Source: Peptoniphilaceae bacterium (GTDB lineage: Bacteria; Bacillota; Clostridia; Tissierellales; Peptoniphilaceae). From it: a DNA stretch of 64,000 nt. Both the position numbers and the translations under genes were made by a program. Numbering within the stretch: position 1 is the first letter of the stretch; each line of letters starts with the position of its first letter. Of the stretch, positions 7,747 to 17,448 are shown piece after piece. The notes beneath the pieces are model-generated. The model worked only from the letters and a program-made list of their open reading frames with translations. It did no database searches and was not told where the DNA came from. The DNA lies in contig CABJAE010000003.1 of assembly GCA_902363535.1 (NCBI GenBank), positions 62,001-126,000 of the forward strand. The letters run 5' to 3'.

Positions 7747-10700
7747 TTATTTATTTTTCTTTCCCAAAATGTAGTCCACGCCCGCTTGAATCACCGGCAT
7801 GATCTTCATATTCGGAATGTTTTTAAAGAGATTGTCTTCGACCCGTTCGATGTGGCCCATCTTTCCTAAGATGTGGCCGTCGGGGCTGATGAGCCCTTCG
7901 ATATTGAATTCGCTGCCGTTGGGATTGTCCACATAGGTAAAGGCCACTTGATTGTTTTCGACCAGTGCCTTCGCCTGTTCTTCGGAAAGAACCAGCCGAC
8001 CTTCCCCGTGACTGATGGGCACGGCGTATTCGTCGCCGGGATTCAGGTACATGAGCCAGGGCGAATCGTTGGTCATGACTTGGGTGGTGACCATGCGGGC
8101 CACGTGGCGGGAATTGTCGTTGAAGGTCAAAGTAGGCGAATCGCCTTCTTGCACGCGGGCTTCGCCGTAGGGCAGGTAGCCGGATTTAATCAGGGCTTGG
8201 AAGCCGTTGCAGATGCCGAGTACCAGGCCTTTCTTTTCCTTCACCAAATGATCCACGGCGGATTTCACGACCTCGGTGCGAAGGATATTGGCGATAAATT
8301 TCGCCGAGCCGTCCGGTTCGTCGCTGAAGCTGAAGCCGCCGGGAATGGCGAAGATGTCCGCTTCTTTGATCTTTTCGGCAAGTTCCGAAATGCTCTTCAC
8401 CGTTTCTTCCGCCGTTTGATTCTTGAAGATAAAGACTTCCGCTTCGGCGCCGGCCTTGGTGAACACATCTTTCGTGTCGTATTCGCTGTTGGTGCCCGGG
8501 AAGCAGGCGATGAGCACGCGGCAGCTGTCTTTTGCGGCGGCGTTTTCCGTGCGGCTACTTGCGATTTGTACCGTGGCCAAAGCTTTCTTTTGATCGTGAA
8601 TTTCCGGCGGGAAGACTTTGTCCAGTCCCGTCATGTAGGCGTTTTTAATTGCTTTTTCATCGAGGGTTTCGCCGTTTACCACATAGCCGGATTCTGTCAG
8701 GCTGCCGATGGCTTTTACGCCGTCGAAGGTTTCTTTGTATTCCACGATGATGTCGCCGTAGCGGGCGTTGCAAAGGTCATCCAGCTCGACGTCGAAGCCG
8801 AGATCGTTGCCTAAAGCCGAGATAATCATCCCCGGCAAGGTGCCCTTGTGGGTAATGGCTGCGGCGGAAAGAATATTCCCCGTCGCCATTTCTTTTTTCA
8901 GGACCTTGGCCGATGCCTTAAAGGCGTCGATGTCGATTCTGCCGTCGCCTAATCGTTTTGCTTCCACGATGCCCAGCTTGTTCCCTGCCGCCGTGAAGGC
9001 ATTGCCGAGAACATCTTTCGCCGCCATGGGGGCGATGGCGAAGGAGACCAAGGTGGGCGGAACGTCTTTGTCCCGGAAGGTGCCGCTCATGGAGTCTTTT
9101 CCGCCGATGGGAGGAATTTCAAAATCCATGCAAGCGTCGAAGGCGCCTAAGAGAGCCTTTAAGGGCTTTTGCCAACGGGTTTCGTCTTCGGCGAGTTTTT
9201 CGAAATATTCTTGGAAGGTGAAGTACATGTCGCAGATTTCCGCGCCGGTGGCCACGAGTTTTGCCACGGATTCAACCACGGCGTAGTAGGCGCCCAGGTA
9301 TTGATTTTCCGAAAGAAATTCGGGATTCGAGCCGTAGCTCATGACACTGGCCGTTTGGCTCTTCTTCCCTTCTACGGGAATGAGCCCCGCCATGGCTTGG
9401 GTAGGGGTGAGCTGCATCTTGCCGCCTAAGGGCATGAGCACCGTGCCGCGGCCGACGCTGTTGTCGAATTTTTCGATTAAATTCTTTTGGCTCACCACAT
9501 TTAAATCGCCCATGCGTTTTAAAATGTCTTTGGCCTTGTAATCGTCGTAGCGATTCAGATAGCGGCAAGTGGGATCTTTTTCCACCTTCACCTTTTGACT
9601 CCGGTCCACGCCGGCGGTGTCGATAAAGGCGCGGTCCAAGTCCACGATGCACTTGTCTTCGTAGTAAAGGCGCATGGCGGCCTCTTCAGTAACTTCCGCT
9701 ACCACGGTCATTTCAAGATTTTCTTCCCGACTCATTTCTTCGAAGAGGGGCAGGTCTTCTTTTTCGATGACCACGGCCATGCGTTCTTGGGATTCGGAGA
9801 TGGCGATTTCTTTCGGCTTGAGGCCCGCGTATTTCAAGGGCACTTTGTCCAATTGCACGCGAATCCCCGGAGCCAGTTCGCCGATGGCGACGGAGACGCC
9901 GCCGGCACCGAAGTCGTTGCAGCGCTTAATGCGGGAGGCGATTTCCGGGCGGCGGAACAAACGCAGGAGCTTGCGCTCTTGCGGGGCGTTGCCCTTTTGC
10001 ACTTCCGCACCGGCCGTGGCCAAGGAGGCCGCCGTGTGTTTTTTACTGCTTCCCGTAGCGCCGCCGATGCCGTCGCGGCCCGTGCGACCGCCCATTAAGA
10101 GGATCAAATCCCCGGGCTTCGGTTCGCCGCGCCATACATTGCTTTCGGGAGCGGCACCGACTACGGCGCCTACTTCCATGCGCTTGGCCATGTAGCCGTC
10201 GTGGTAAAGTTCTTCCACGAGGCCGGCGGGAATGCCGATTTGATTGCCGTAGGAGGCGTAGCCGTTGGCGGCTTCCGTGGTGATCTTCTTTTGGGGCAGC
10301 TTGCTTTCCCAAGTGTCTTCAATGGGCATGGTGGGATCGCCGCTTCCCGTGAGGCGCATGGCCTGATAGACAAAGGCTCTGCCGGAAAGGGGATCGCGAA
10401 TGCAGCCGCCCAAACAGGTAGAAGCGCCGCCGTAGGGTTCGATTTCCGTCGGGTGGTTGTGGGTTTCGTTTTTAAACATGAGAAGATAGGGAATGGTTTC
10501 TTCATCGCCTGTGCGGAGATCTTCCGCCACCACGTCCACGCGTATGGAGCAGGCGTTAATTTCTTCCGATTCTTCCATATTTGTCTTTACGCCTTCGGCC
10601 TTTAGGTGTTTCGCCACCAAAGTGCCGAGATCCATGAGGCTTACGGGCTTTTTGCGGTTTAACTCTTCCCGCGTTTTCATGTAGCGATCGTAGGCGGCGG

Positions 10701-12690
10701 TAATTTTTTCATCCACGCCTTCGTCGAATTCGATTTCCAGGGCCGTGTTAAAGGTGGTGTGGCGGCAGTGGTCGGACCAATAGGTGTCCAAAATCGCCAA
10801 TTCCGTTTCGTTAATGTCTCGGCCCACGTCTTTAAAGTGGTCTTGGATAAAGGCGAAGTCTTCAAAGCTCATGGCCAGATCCATGGCATCGAAGCGGCGC
10901 TTTAATTCCTCTTCGTTCCAGGAAATAAAGCCTTCGATCACGGCGTTGTCCGTATTCTTTTCCGACTCTTTTTTAATGGTGGTAGGCACGCCGAATAGGT
11001 TTCCGATCCTTTGATCCACGGGATTTACCAAGTGCTTCACGATGGCGGCGTAGTCGTCTTCGTCGATGTCGCCGATAAAATCGTAGACCGTAGCGCAGGT
11101 GGCTTCCAGGTGGGTGTGGCCGAAAATGGCCGTAGCCGTATCCAAAACGCCGGCTTGGCGCTGATCGTATTGACCCGTTTGGTATTCCACCACGAGGCCG
11201 TGATCCATGTCAGACTGGAGCTTGAAGGCGTCGGCATCGGCAAAGACCACGTCGCTCGGGGCTTCGGAAAGCACTTCTTTTGTGAGGCGATCCACTTCCG
11301 CAGCCGTCAGGCCTTCCAGATCGTAGCGGGCGTAAATTTTCACGTCGTCCAGATGAATGCCCAGCTCTTCGTTTAATTGGGCGGCGAGACCCTTGGCCGC
11401 ATTGTCGAAGCCGAGCTTTCTGCCCACGTAGACGCGGCTGATCATGGGGCCGATGTCACGGCGGATTTGTTTATGTTCGAATTGAATTCTTTCCGCGCCG
11501 GCGTAAGCTGCGGCAACGGCCTCTTCGAAGGTATCGCCTACGGCGGTGACGGTGAGCACCCGTCCCCCGTCGGTGACGAGCTTTCCGTCTTCCATCTTCG
11601 TGCCGGCGTGGAAGACGGTGACGCCTTTTAAGTCCTCGGGAATGGTGATTTCAACGCCTTTTTCCGAGGATTCGGGGTAGCCGCCGCTGGCTAAGGTCAG
11701 GGACACGACTTTCTTGTCGTTTTCTTTTACGGACACTTTGTCCAATTCGCCCTTGGCTGTGGCCATCATAATGTCCAAAAGATCGCCGTCGAGGCGTTCC
11801 AGCACCGATTGGGTTTCCGGATCGCCGAAGCGGCAATTGTATTCGAGAATTTCCGGGCCGGCGTCGGTAATCATAATGCCCATGAAAATCAGGCCGCGGA
11901 AATCCATGCCGTCTTTTTTCAAGCCTTCCATAAAGGGGCGCACCAATTTTTCGTCGATGGCATCCAACAGGGGCAAAGCTTCCACATTGGGAGCGTAGCT
12001 GCCCATGCCGCCGGTGTTCGGTCCCCGGCCGCCTTCGTAAATGGATTTGTGGTCCTTGGCCGTGGAAAGGGGCACGATGGTTTTGCCGTCGCAGAAAGCG
12101 AGCAGGCTCATTTCAAAGCCTTCAAGGAATTCTTCCACGACGACGCGGTCCGTATGGAAGCGGTCTTTTTCATAGACGTCGATCAAGAAGGCCTCGATCT
12201 CCGCTTCCGAATAGGCGATTGCCACGCCTTTTCCGGCGGCCAAGCCGTCGGCTTTTAAAACGCAGACGCCTTTATCCGCGAGAAGATTCATGGCCGCTTG
12301 GCGCACCGTATCGCGATCCGTGGATTCGGAATAGGCCGCCGTGGGAATGTTGTGGCGCATGCAAAATTCCTTCGTAAAGAGCTTGGAGCCTTCCAGCTGT
12401 GCCGCTTCTTTTCTGGGACCGAAAATCGTAAGGCCCGCATCTTCAAAATCATCGACGATGCCGTCGACCAGGGGCGCTTCGGGGCCGACGACGGTTAAAT
12501 CCACGGCCATGTCTTTGGCGAATTTCAACAGGCTTTGAATGTCGTCAGCGGAAATGGCGATGTTTTCGCCTACATCTTCCGTGCCGCCGTTGCCCGGTGC
12601 AAAGTAAATTTTTTCTACCTCTTTGTTTTTGGCGATGGCATGGCCGATTGCGTGCTCGCGACCGCCGCCGCCGACAATTAGTACCTTCAC
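7747..12690 (-). CDS. purDL: PurD-PurL fusion: GAR synthetase + FGAM synthase
   Basis: 1647 residues in one unbroken frame. Residues 1-416 are a complete PurD (phosphoribosylamine-glycine ligase): VLIVGGGGREHAIG, the ATP-grasp region VLKADGLAAGKGV near 144-156, and RGPNTGGMGSY near 222-232. Residues about 418-1647 are a complete large-type PurL (FGAM synthase), beginning with SRVYVGRKLGFD, with the synthetase core (SDHCRHTTFNT, MFKNETHNHPTEIEP, GGKDSMSGT) and a C-terminal glutamine amidotransferase domain (CFPGTNSEYDT, nucleophile in LGICNGFQAL, SHGEGR). Steps 2 and 4 of IMP synthesis are thus joined on one chain. Start is GTG at 12690 with AAGGAGG six bases upstream, nine bases after purH. 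The fusion looks real because there is no stop, ribosome-binding site or ATG at the junction, and both halves have full length. Confidence 0.95.
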   Translation of the reverse strand: MKVLIVGGGGREHAIGHAIAKNKEVEKIYFAPGNGGTEDVGENIAISADDIQSLLKFAKDMAVDLTVVGPEAPLVDGIVDDFEDAGLTIFGPRKEAAQLEGSKLFTKEFCMRHNIPTAAYSESTDRDTVRQAAMNLLADKGVCVLKADGLAAGKGVAIAYSEAEIEAFLIDVYEKDRFHTDRVVVEEFLEGFEMSLLAFCDGKTIVPLSTAKDHKSIYEGGRGPNTGGMGSYAPNVEALPLLDAIDEKLVRPFMEGLKKDGMDFRGLIFMGIMITDAGPEILEYNCRFGDPETQSVLERLDGDLLDIMMATAKGELDKVSVKENDKKVVSLTLASGGYPESSEKGVEITIPEDLKGVTVFHAGTKMEDGKLVTDGGRVLTVTAVGDTFEEAVAAAYAGAERIQFEHKQIRRDIGPMISRVYVGRKLGFDNAAKGLAAQLNEELGIHLDDVKIYARYDLEGLTAAEVDRLTKEVLSEAPSDVVFADADAFKLQSDMDHGLVVEYQTGQYDQRQAGVLDTATAIFGHTHLEATCATVYDFIGDIDEDDYAAIVKHLVNPVDQRIGNLFGVPTTIKKESEKNTDNAVIEGFISWNEEELKRRFDAMDLAMSFEDFAFIQDHFKDVGRDINETELAILDTYWSDHCRHTTFNTALEIEFDEGVDEKITAAYDRYMKTREELNRKKPVSLMDLGTLVAKHLKAEGVKTNMEESEEINACSIRVDVVAEDLRTGDEETIPYLLMFKNETHNHPTEIEPYGGASTCLGGCIRDPLSGRAFVYQAMRLTGSGDPTMPIEDTWESKLPQKKITTEAANGYASYGNQIGIPAGLVEELYHDGYMAKRMEVGAVVGAAPESNVWRGEPKPGDLILLMGGRTGRDGIGGATGSSKKHTAASLATAGAEVQKGNAPQERKLLRLFRRPEIASRIKRCNDFGAGGVSVAIGELAPGIRVQLDKVPLKYAGLKPKEIAISESQERMAVVIEKEDLPLFEEMSREENLEMTVVAEVTEEAAMRLYYEDKCIVDLDRAFIDTAGVDRSQKVKVEKDPTCRYLNRYDDYKAKDILKRMGDLNVVSQKNLIEKFDNSVGRGTVLMPLGGKMQLTPTQAMAGLIPVEGKKSQTASVMSYGSNPEFLSENQYLGAYYAVVESVAKLVATGAEICDMYFTFQEYFEKLAEDETRWQKPLKALLGAFDACMDFEIPPIGGKDSMSGTFRDKDVPPTLVSFAIAPMAAKDVLGNAFTAAGNKLGIVEAKRLGDGRIDIDAFKASAKVLKKEMATGNILSAAAITHKGTLPGMIISALGNDLGFDVELDDLCNARYGDIIVEYKETFDGVKAIGSLTESGYVVNGETLDEKAIKNAYMTGLDKVFPPEIHDQKKALATVQIASSRTENAAAKDSCRVLIACFPGTNSEYDTKDVFTKAGAEAEVFIFKNQTAEETVKSISELAEKIKEADIFAIPGGFSFSDEPDGSAKFIANILRTEVVKSAVDHLVKEKKGLVLGICNGFQALIKSGYLPYGEARVQEGDSPTLTFNDNSRHVARMVTTQVMTNDSPWLMYLNPGDEYAVPISHGEGRLVLSEEQAKALVENNQVAFTYVDNPNGSEFNIEGLISPDGHILGKMGHIERVEDNLFKNIPNMKIMPVIQAGVDYILGKKNK

Positions 12691-12699
12691 AATGCCTCC

Positions 12700-14226
12700 T
12701 TAATGTTTAAAGTGACGGACGCCCGTAAATACCATGGACAGTCCTTTTTCGTTACAAGCTTTGATGGAATCCTCGTCGCGAATGGAGCCGCCCGGTTGCA
12801 TAATGGCGCTCACGCCCTTTTCCGCCGCCGCCTTGACGCAGTCGTCGAAGGGGAAGAAGGCGTCGCTGGCCATGACGGAGCCTGTGAAATCGCGATCGGG
12901 ATTGTGGTTAAAGATATTTTCAAGGGCCCAGATGCGGCTGGTTTCGCCGCCGCCCACGCCCAAGGTCATGCCGTCTTTAATGAGGACCACGGCGTTGGAG
13001 CGCACGTATTTTACCACCTTCATGCCGAAGAGGAGGTCCCGTTTTTCAGCTTCCGTGGGCGCCTTGTCCGTGACGACTTTGTAGTCTTCCGCCGCGTCGA
13101 GATCCGTATCTTGAACCAGAACCTTGCCGCTTGCGAAGCGCATTTCTTTTTTCATGGTGCCGGCTTCGTAGTCCACTTGAATCACCCGCAGGTTTTTCTT
13201 TTGTTTAAAGACCTTCAGGGCCTCGTCGGTAAAGTCTTTTGCCGCGACCACTTCCAGGAAGATTTTTACCATTTCTTCGGCGCAGGCCTTGTCTACAGTA
13301 GTGTTTAAGGCCACGATGCCGCCGAAAATGGAGAGGCTGTCCGCTTCAAACATCTTCTTGTACGCGTCCACATCGGTTTCGCCTAAGGCGACGCCGCAGG
13401 GGGTGGCGTGTTTTAAGCCGACGCAGATAATGCCGTCTTTTTCTTCGTCGAATTCCCCGGCGAGACTGACCGCCGTGTTAAAGTCGTTGTAGTTGTTGTA
13501 GGAAAGTTCCTTGCCTTGGAACTGTTTCAGGTGGCTGAAGTAGCTGTTGACCATGGGATCGGAATAGACCGCGGCCTTTTGATGGGGATTTTCCCCGTAG
13601 CGCAGATCCGCATCTTTCTTCAGGCCGATGGTCAAGAGATCGTCCTCTTCCCCGGTAACTTCCTTGAAGTAGCGGGCGATCATGGAATCGTAATAGGCGG
13701 TTTTGCTGAAGGCCTTCATGGCGAGCTTCCGACGGAAGGCGAGGTCGTCTTTTCCTTCTTTTAATACGCTGAGCACGTCGTCGTAATCGCAGGGATCGGT
13801 GACGATGAGCACGTCTTTGTGATTTTTCGCCGCGGAGCGCACCATGGAGGGGCCGCCGATGTCGATGTTTTCGATCATGTCCGCTTCGGATTTCTTTTGC
13901 TTGTAGCTTTCTTCAAAGGCGTAGAGATTGACGCAGACCAAGTCGATGGCGCCGATGCCGTGTTCCTTCACCGTATCCACGTGGCTCTTTTCGTGGCGTT
14001 TAAATAAAATTCCGCCGTGTACTTTCGGGTGCAGGGTCTTTACCCGGCCGTCGAGCATTTCGGGAAAGTCTGTGTAGGCATCAATGGGGGTGACCTCCAC
14101 GCCGCCTTCGGCGATGGCTCTCAAGGTGCCGCCGGTGGACAAAAGGGTGAAGCCCAGATCCACCAGGCCCTTGGCGAAGCTCACAATATTTGTCTTGTCC
14201 GTAACGGACAGCAATGCGTATTTCAT
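12700..14226 (-). CDS. purH: Bifunctional AICAR transformylase/IMP cyclohydrolase
   Basis: 508 residues from ATG at 14226 (GAGGAGG upstream; the frame also extends six codons further up). It catalyses the last two steps of IMP synthesis. The N-terminal MGS-like IMP cyclohydrolase domain (ALLSVTDKTNIVSFAKGL, STGGTLRAI, LDGRVKTLHPKVHGGIL) is followed by the AICARFT domain (LRYGENPHQKAAVY, KHATPCGVA, SDAFFPFDD, QPGGSIRDEDSI). Its start overlaps the purN stop by four bases (ATGA), indicating translational coupling, and purDL follows nine bases later. Confidence 0.97.
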   Translation of the reverse strand: MKYALLSVTDKTNIVSFAKGLVDLGFTLLSTGGTLRAIAEGGVEVTPIDAYTDFPEMLDGRVKTLHPKVHGGILFKRHEKSHVDTVKEHGIGAIDLVCVNLYAFEESYKQKKSEADMIENIDIGGPSMVRSAAKNHKDVLIVTDPCDYDDVLSVLKEGKDDLAFRRKLAMKAFSKTAYYDSMIARYFKEVTGEEDDLLTIGLKKDADLRYGENPHQKAAVYSDPMVNSYFSHLKQFQGKELSYNNYNDFNTAVSLAGEFDEEKDGIICVGLKHATPCGVALGETDVDAYKKMFEADSLSIFGGIVALNTTVDKACAEEMVKIFLEVVAAKDFTDEALKVFKQKKNLRVIQVDYEAGTMKKEMRFASGKVLVQDTDLDAAEDYKVVTDKAPTEAEKRDLLFGMKVVKYVRSNAVVLIKDGMTLGVGGGETSRIWALENIFNHNPDRDFTGSVMASDAFFPFDDCVKAAAEKGVSAIMQPGGSIRDEDSIKACNEKGLSMVFTGVRHFKH

Positions 14227-14777
14227 AGTATGCCCTCCTCGCAAAATCGAATGGCTGTCTTAAGTAATTGATGCTCCAAGACGAGCACCGTTTGTTGAAT
14301 GGCTTCCGGCGACGTTAATTTTTCTATGTCCACGGAAGATTGAAGCAGGATGGCGCCGCCGTCGACGGTTTCCGTGACGTAGTGCACCGTGGCGCCGCTT
14401 CTCTTTTCCCCGTGGGCGAACACGGCCTCGTGGACGTGGAGGCCGTACATGCCCTTGCCGCCGTATTTCGGCAGAAGGGCCGGATGGATGTTAATGATGC
14501 GCCCGGCGTAGCGCGTCAAAAGATCCTTCCCGAGGATTTTTAAATAGCCGGCGAGGACGATAAAGTCGATCTCGTTCGCTTCCAAGACGGCCATAAGGTC
14601 GCCGTCTTTTTCCACAAAAGTGGCCTTGCCCGCTTCCTTCGCCCGCACGAGGCCATAGGCGTCGCGGCGATTGGAGACGACCAGGGCGATTTCCGATTTG
14701 AAAAACCCCTCCGCCTCGGCATCGAGGAGGGACTGCAAATTGGTCCCGGAGCCGGAAATAAATACGGCGATTTTCAT
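14223..14777 (-). CDS. purN: GAR transformylase (formyltetrahydrofolate-dependent)
   Basis: 184 residues, slightly shorter than E. coli PurN. It formylates GAR with 10-formyl-THF in step 3 of purine synthesis. Visible hallmarks are IAVFISGSGTNLQSLLDA at the N-terminus, the catalytic-loop segment INIHPALLPKYGGKGMYG, and HYVTETVDGGAILLQ. ATGA overlaps join it to purM upstream and purH downstream. Confidence 0.97.
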   Translation of the reverse strand: MKIAVFISGSGTNLQSLLDAEAEGFFKSEIALVVSNRRDAYGLVRAKEAGKATFVEKDGDLMAVLEANEIDFIVLAGYLKILGKDLLTRYAGRIINIHPALLPKYGGKGMYGLHVHEAVFAHGEKRSGATVHYVTETVDGGAILLQSSVDIEKLTSPEAIQQTVLVLEHQLLKTAIRFCEEGIL

Positions 14778-15808
14778 TTCAGCACGGTCTTGCCTTCGCC
14801 TGCGGTGATTTCGCCGATCACCGTGGCTTTTTCGTCGGTCTTTTCATTTAAATAGGCCAGGGCTTTTTCCGCTTCGTCTTTGGCCACGATAAGAACCATG
14901 CCAATGCCCATGTTAAAGGAGCGATAGAGCTCTTCTTCGGCGATGGCGCCGGTGTTTTCGATAAAGGTGAAGAGATCGCCCTTGTCCCAGCTGCCCTTTT
15001 CGATGGTGCAGTTTAAATCGTCGGAGAGAATGCGGGGAATGTTTTCGATGAATCCGCCGCCGGTAATGTTCGAGACGCCCTTCACTTCCACCTCGTCCAT
15101 CAGACCCAAGACGGGCTTCACATAGAGGCGGGTGGGGCGAAGGAGCACCTCGCCCACCGTGCCTTCAAGGCCTTCCACGGTGCTGTGAATGTCCAATTTT
15201 AAGTGATCGAAGAACAGCTTCCGCGCCAGGCTATAGCCATTGGAGTGAAGGCCGCTGGAGGCCAGGCCGATGACCACGTCCCCTTCTTTTACTTTGCTTC
15301 CGTCGATGATTTTATTTTTATCGCAAAGACCTACGGCAAAGCCCGCCAGATCGTATTCGTCTTCCGCGTACATGCCGGGCATTTCCGCCGTTTCACCGCC
15401 GATTAAAGCGCAGCCCGATTGGCGGCAGCCTTCGGCCACGCCTTCCACGATCTTTTGCATTTTTTCAGCGGACACGCGGCCCGTGGCCACGTAATCCAAA
15501 AAGAACAGGGGCTTCGCGCCTTGGCAGATCAAATCGTTCACGCTCATGGCCACGAGATCGATGCCCACCGTGTCGTGAATGTCCATCATTTGGGCCACCA
15601 TGAGCTTCGTGCCCACGCCGTCCGTGGCGCCTAAAAGCACGGGATGTTCCATGTCCTTGGCGGCGGAAAGGTCGTAGCCGCCTGAGAACAATCCGATGTC
15701 ACCTAATACATTCTTGTCGTAGGTGGATGCGACGGCTTTTTTCATGAGTTCGACGGCGCGATTGCCTTCGGTAATGTCGACGCCGGCGTCTTTGTACGAT
15801 AAAGTCAT
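14774..15808 (-). CDS. purM: AIR synthetase (phosphoribosylformylglycinamidine cyclo-ligase)
   Basis: 344 residues, usual length. It closes the imidazole ring of AIR from FGAM with ATP. Diagnostic stretches are YKDAGVDITEGNRAVELMK, GATDGVGTKLMVAQ (nucleotide/substrate loop), DLVAMSVNDLICQGAKPLFF, GGETAEMPGMY and SGLHSNGYSLAR. ATG at 15808 follows AGGAGG; purF ends eight bases upstream and purN overlaps downstream. Confidence 0.98.
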   Translation of the reverse strand: MTLSYKDAGVDITEGNRAVELMKKAVASTYDKNVLGDIGLFSGGYDLSAAKDMEHPVLLGATDGVGTKLMVAQMMDIHDTVGIDLVAMSVNDLICQGAKPLFFLDYVATGRVSAEKMQKIVEGVAEGCRQSGCALIGGETAEMPGMYAEDEYDLAGFAVGLCDKNKIIDGSKVKEGDVVIGLASSGLHSNGYSLARKLFFDHLKLDIHSTVEGLEGTVGEVLLRPTRLYVKPVLGLMDEVEVKGVSNITGGGFIENIPRILSDDLNCTIEKGSWDKGDLFTFIENTGAIAEEELYRSFNMGIGMVLIVAKDEAEKALAYLNEKTDEKATVIGEITAGEGKTVLK

Positions 15809-15816
15809 AATGCCTC

Positions 15817-17163
15817 CTAAATAACCGTGGGGTCTACCGGGTAGTCCCCGTTAAAACAAGCGATGCAGTAATTGTCCATGCTCTTCTTTCCGGCGCGTGC
15901 CAGGCCGTCCATGGAGATAAAGGCCAAGGAATCGGCGCCGATGTTTTCTTCGATTTCCTTAATGCTTTGATTGGCGGCGATTAAGTGTTTTCTGTTCGGC
16001 GTGTCGATGCCGTAGTAGCAGGAATATTTTACCGGCGGCGAGGTGATGCGCATATGCACTTCCTTGGCACCGGCCTCGCGCAGGCGGTGAATTAAATTGC
16101 GGCTCGTCGTGCCCCGCACGATGGAGTCGTCCAACAAGACGATGGATTTTCCCTTCACCACGTCGCCTAAGGGATTGAGCTTGAGTTTTACCGCCATGTC
16201 CCGTTCCTTTTGGGTGGGCTTAATAAAGGTGCGGCCCATGTAGCGGTTCTTCACCAGGCCTTCGCCGTAGGGAATCTTTGCCGCTTGGGCGTAGCCGATG
16301 GCCGAGGGGATGCCGCTGTCCGGCACGGGAACGACGAGGTCCACATCACAGGGCGCCTCTTCCCACAAAATTTCGCCGCAGCGTCTTCTGAAGGTGTAAG
16401 CGTTAATGTCGTCCAGTGTGGCGTCGTTTCTGGCGAAGTAGACGTATTCGAAAATGCAGTTTTTCGGCGTATCTTCCGATTCAAAGTGATCGGAATGGAT
16501 GCCCGTTTCGTCGATGACGAGAATTTCCCCGGCGCCGATGTCTCGGGTCATTTGGCCGCCGATAATTTCAATGGCGGCATTCTCGCTGGCCACGATGACG
16601 TCGTCTTCGTCGCGGCCTAAAACCAAGGGGCGGAAGCCGTTGGGATCTCTGAAGGCCACCACCTTGCCCTTGACTAGGGCCGTGACGGAATAGGCGCCCT
16701 TAATGACCTTCATGGTCTTTTTAATGGCGGCCACGATGTCGCCATCGTAGTAGCGGGTAATTAAGTACAAGATGACTTCCGTGTCGTTGGTGGTTTGAAA
16801 CATCATCCCCTCTTCTTCCAGGCGCTCCCGAAGCACTTGGTAGTTCACCAAATTCCCGTCGTTGGCGATGGCGATGGTTTCCCCGCCGACAAAGCCCATG
16901 ATGGGCTGAATATTGTAATCGTGGGAACCTTCCGCCGTGGAATAGCGCACGTGTCCGATGCCGATATTTCCCGCAAGCTCCCGCAAACTTTCTTCCGTGT
17001 AGGCGTCGATGACCAAACCCATGGCCCGCTTTCTCAGAATTTCCTCCCCATTGTCGATGGCCATGCCCGTGGCTTCCTGTCCCCGGTGCTGCAGCGAATT
17101 CATGCCGTAAAAAAGACTGGTTGCCACATTCGATTTGCTATAAATTCCAATAACTCCACACAT
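15817..17163 (-). CDS. purF: Amidophosphoribosyltransferase
   Basis: 448 residues, first enzyme of purine synthesis (PRPP + Gln to phosphoribosylamine). The N-terminal Ntn-hydrolase domain begins directly MCGVIGIYS, so Cys2 becomes the nucleophile after Met removal and there is no propeptide as in B. subtilis PurF. The PRPP-binding domain carries IVLLDDSIVRGTTSR and the end has MDNYCIACFNGDYP. The start is fixed by Cys2, although the ribosome-binding site (AAAGGA) is 13 bases away and weak. It heads purF-purM-purN-purH-purDL. purE, purK, purC, purB and purQ/purS are not in the window. The leader upstream carries two small ORFs and a terminator. Confidence 0.97.
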   Translation of the reverse strand: MCGVIGIYSKSNVATSLFYGMNSLQHRGQEATGMAIDNGEEILRKRAMGLVIDAYTEESLRELAGNIGIGHVRYSTAEGSHDYNIQPIMGFVGGETIAIANDGNLVNYQVLRERLEEEGMMFQTTNDTEVILYLITRYYDGDIVAAIKKTMKVIKGAYSVTALVKGKVVAFRDPNGFRPLVLGRDEDDVIVASENAAIEIIGGQMTRDIGAGEILVIDETGIHSDHFESEDTPKNCIFEYVYFARNDATLDDINAYTFRRRCGEILWEEAPCDVDLVVPVPDSGIPSAIGYAQAAKIPYGEGLVKNRYMGRTFIKPTQKERDMAVKLKLNPLGDVVKGKSIVLLDDSIVRGTTSRNLIHRLREAGAKEVHMRITSPPVKYSCYYGIDTPNRKHLIAANQSIKEIEENIGADSLAFISMDGLARAGKKSMDNYCIACFNGDYPVDPTVI

Positions 17164-17223
17164 ACTTTGCGTTTGATCCTTTCTATATAACGATACCTTC
17201 TTTGTTCGTGCTACTTGATTGTT

Positions 17224-17268
17224 TTAAAAGGATACTTCTTCATCGGCTTCTCTTATGAAGCCACGCAC
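17224..17268 (-). CDS. Candidate 14-residue leader peptide before purF
   Basis: GTG at 17268 follows TTAGGAGG by four bases and opens 14 codons (M R G F I R E A D E E V S F) ending at TAA 17224. Within it lies a perfect 6-bp hairpin GGCTTC-ATAAGA-GAAGCC. The strong ribosome-binding site is unexplained otherwise, because purF starts about 60 bases later with its own weak site. It may regulate purF translation or transcription; no family is recognised. Confidence 0.35.
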   Translation of the reverse strand: MRGFIREADEEVSF

Positions 17269-17285
17269 AAAACCTCCTAAAAGTG

Positions 17286-17315
17286 AAAAAAGAGATACGG
17301 GTGCCGTATCTCTTT
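17286..17315 (-). terminator. Intrinsic terminator in the purF leader
   Basis: Perfect stem of 10-12 bp (AGAGATACGG/CCGTATCTCT) with a 3-base loop and six T on the minus strand. It lies between a strong promoter (17449-17477) and purF, directly after the 33-codon ORF. Confidence 0.8.
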
Positions 17316-17321
17316 AAATGC

Positions 17322-17423
17322 CTACACTAAGGCCGTGGAGTGGTCGAATTTTTCGCGTAAAAAAGCAAGCTCGCGAAAAGCCATGTGCTTTAAATGCAAT
17401 TGAATGAAATCAAATCGGATCAA
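17322..17423 (-). CDS. Candidate 33-residue small ORF / leader peptide upstream of purF
   Basis: TTG at 17423 follows a GGGGGG Shine-Dalgarno-like run by seven bases and lies just downstream of a good promoter; a GTG at 17429 is an alternative. The product would start MIRFDFIQLHLKHMAFRELA and end FDHSTALV at TAG 17322, and is followed 7 bases later by a terminator hairpin. Promoter, ribosome-binding site, frame and terminator are in the right order for a real small gene or an attenuating leader peptide. A longer open frame reaching 17672 runs antisense through the patatin gene and is not supported. Confidence 0.4.
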   Translation of the reverse strand: MIRFDFIQLHLKHMAFRELAFLREKFDHSTALV

Positions 17424-17448
17424 CCCCACGCCCCCCTTTTTCAGAAAT

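Noticed and set aside
17164..17448. Purine (G-box) riboswitch before purF
   Set aside because: No purine aptamer core (three-way junction with its conserved loops) could be found on the minus strand.
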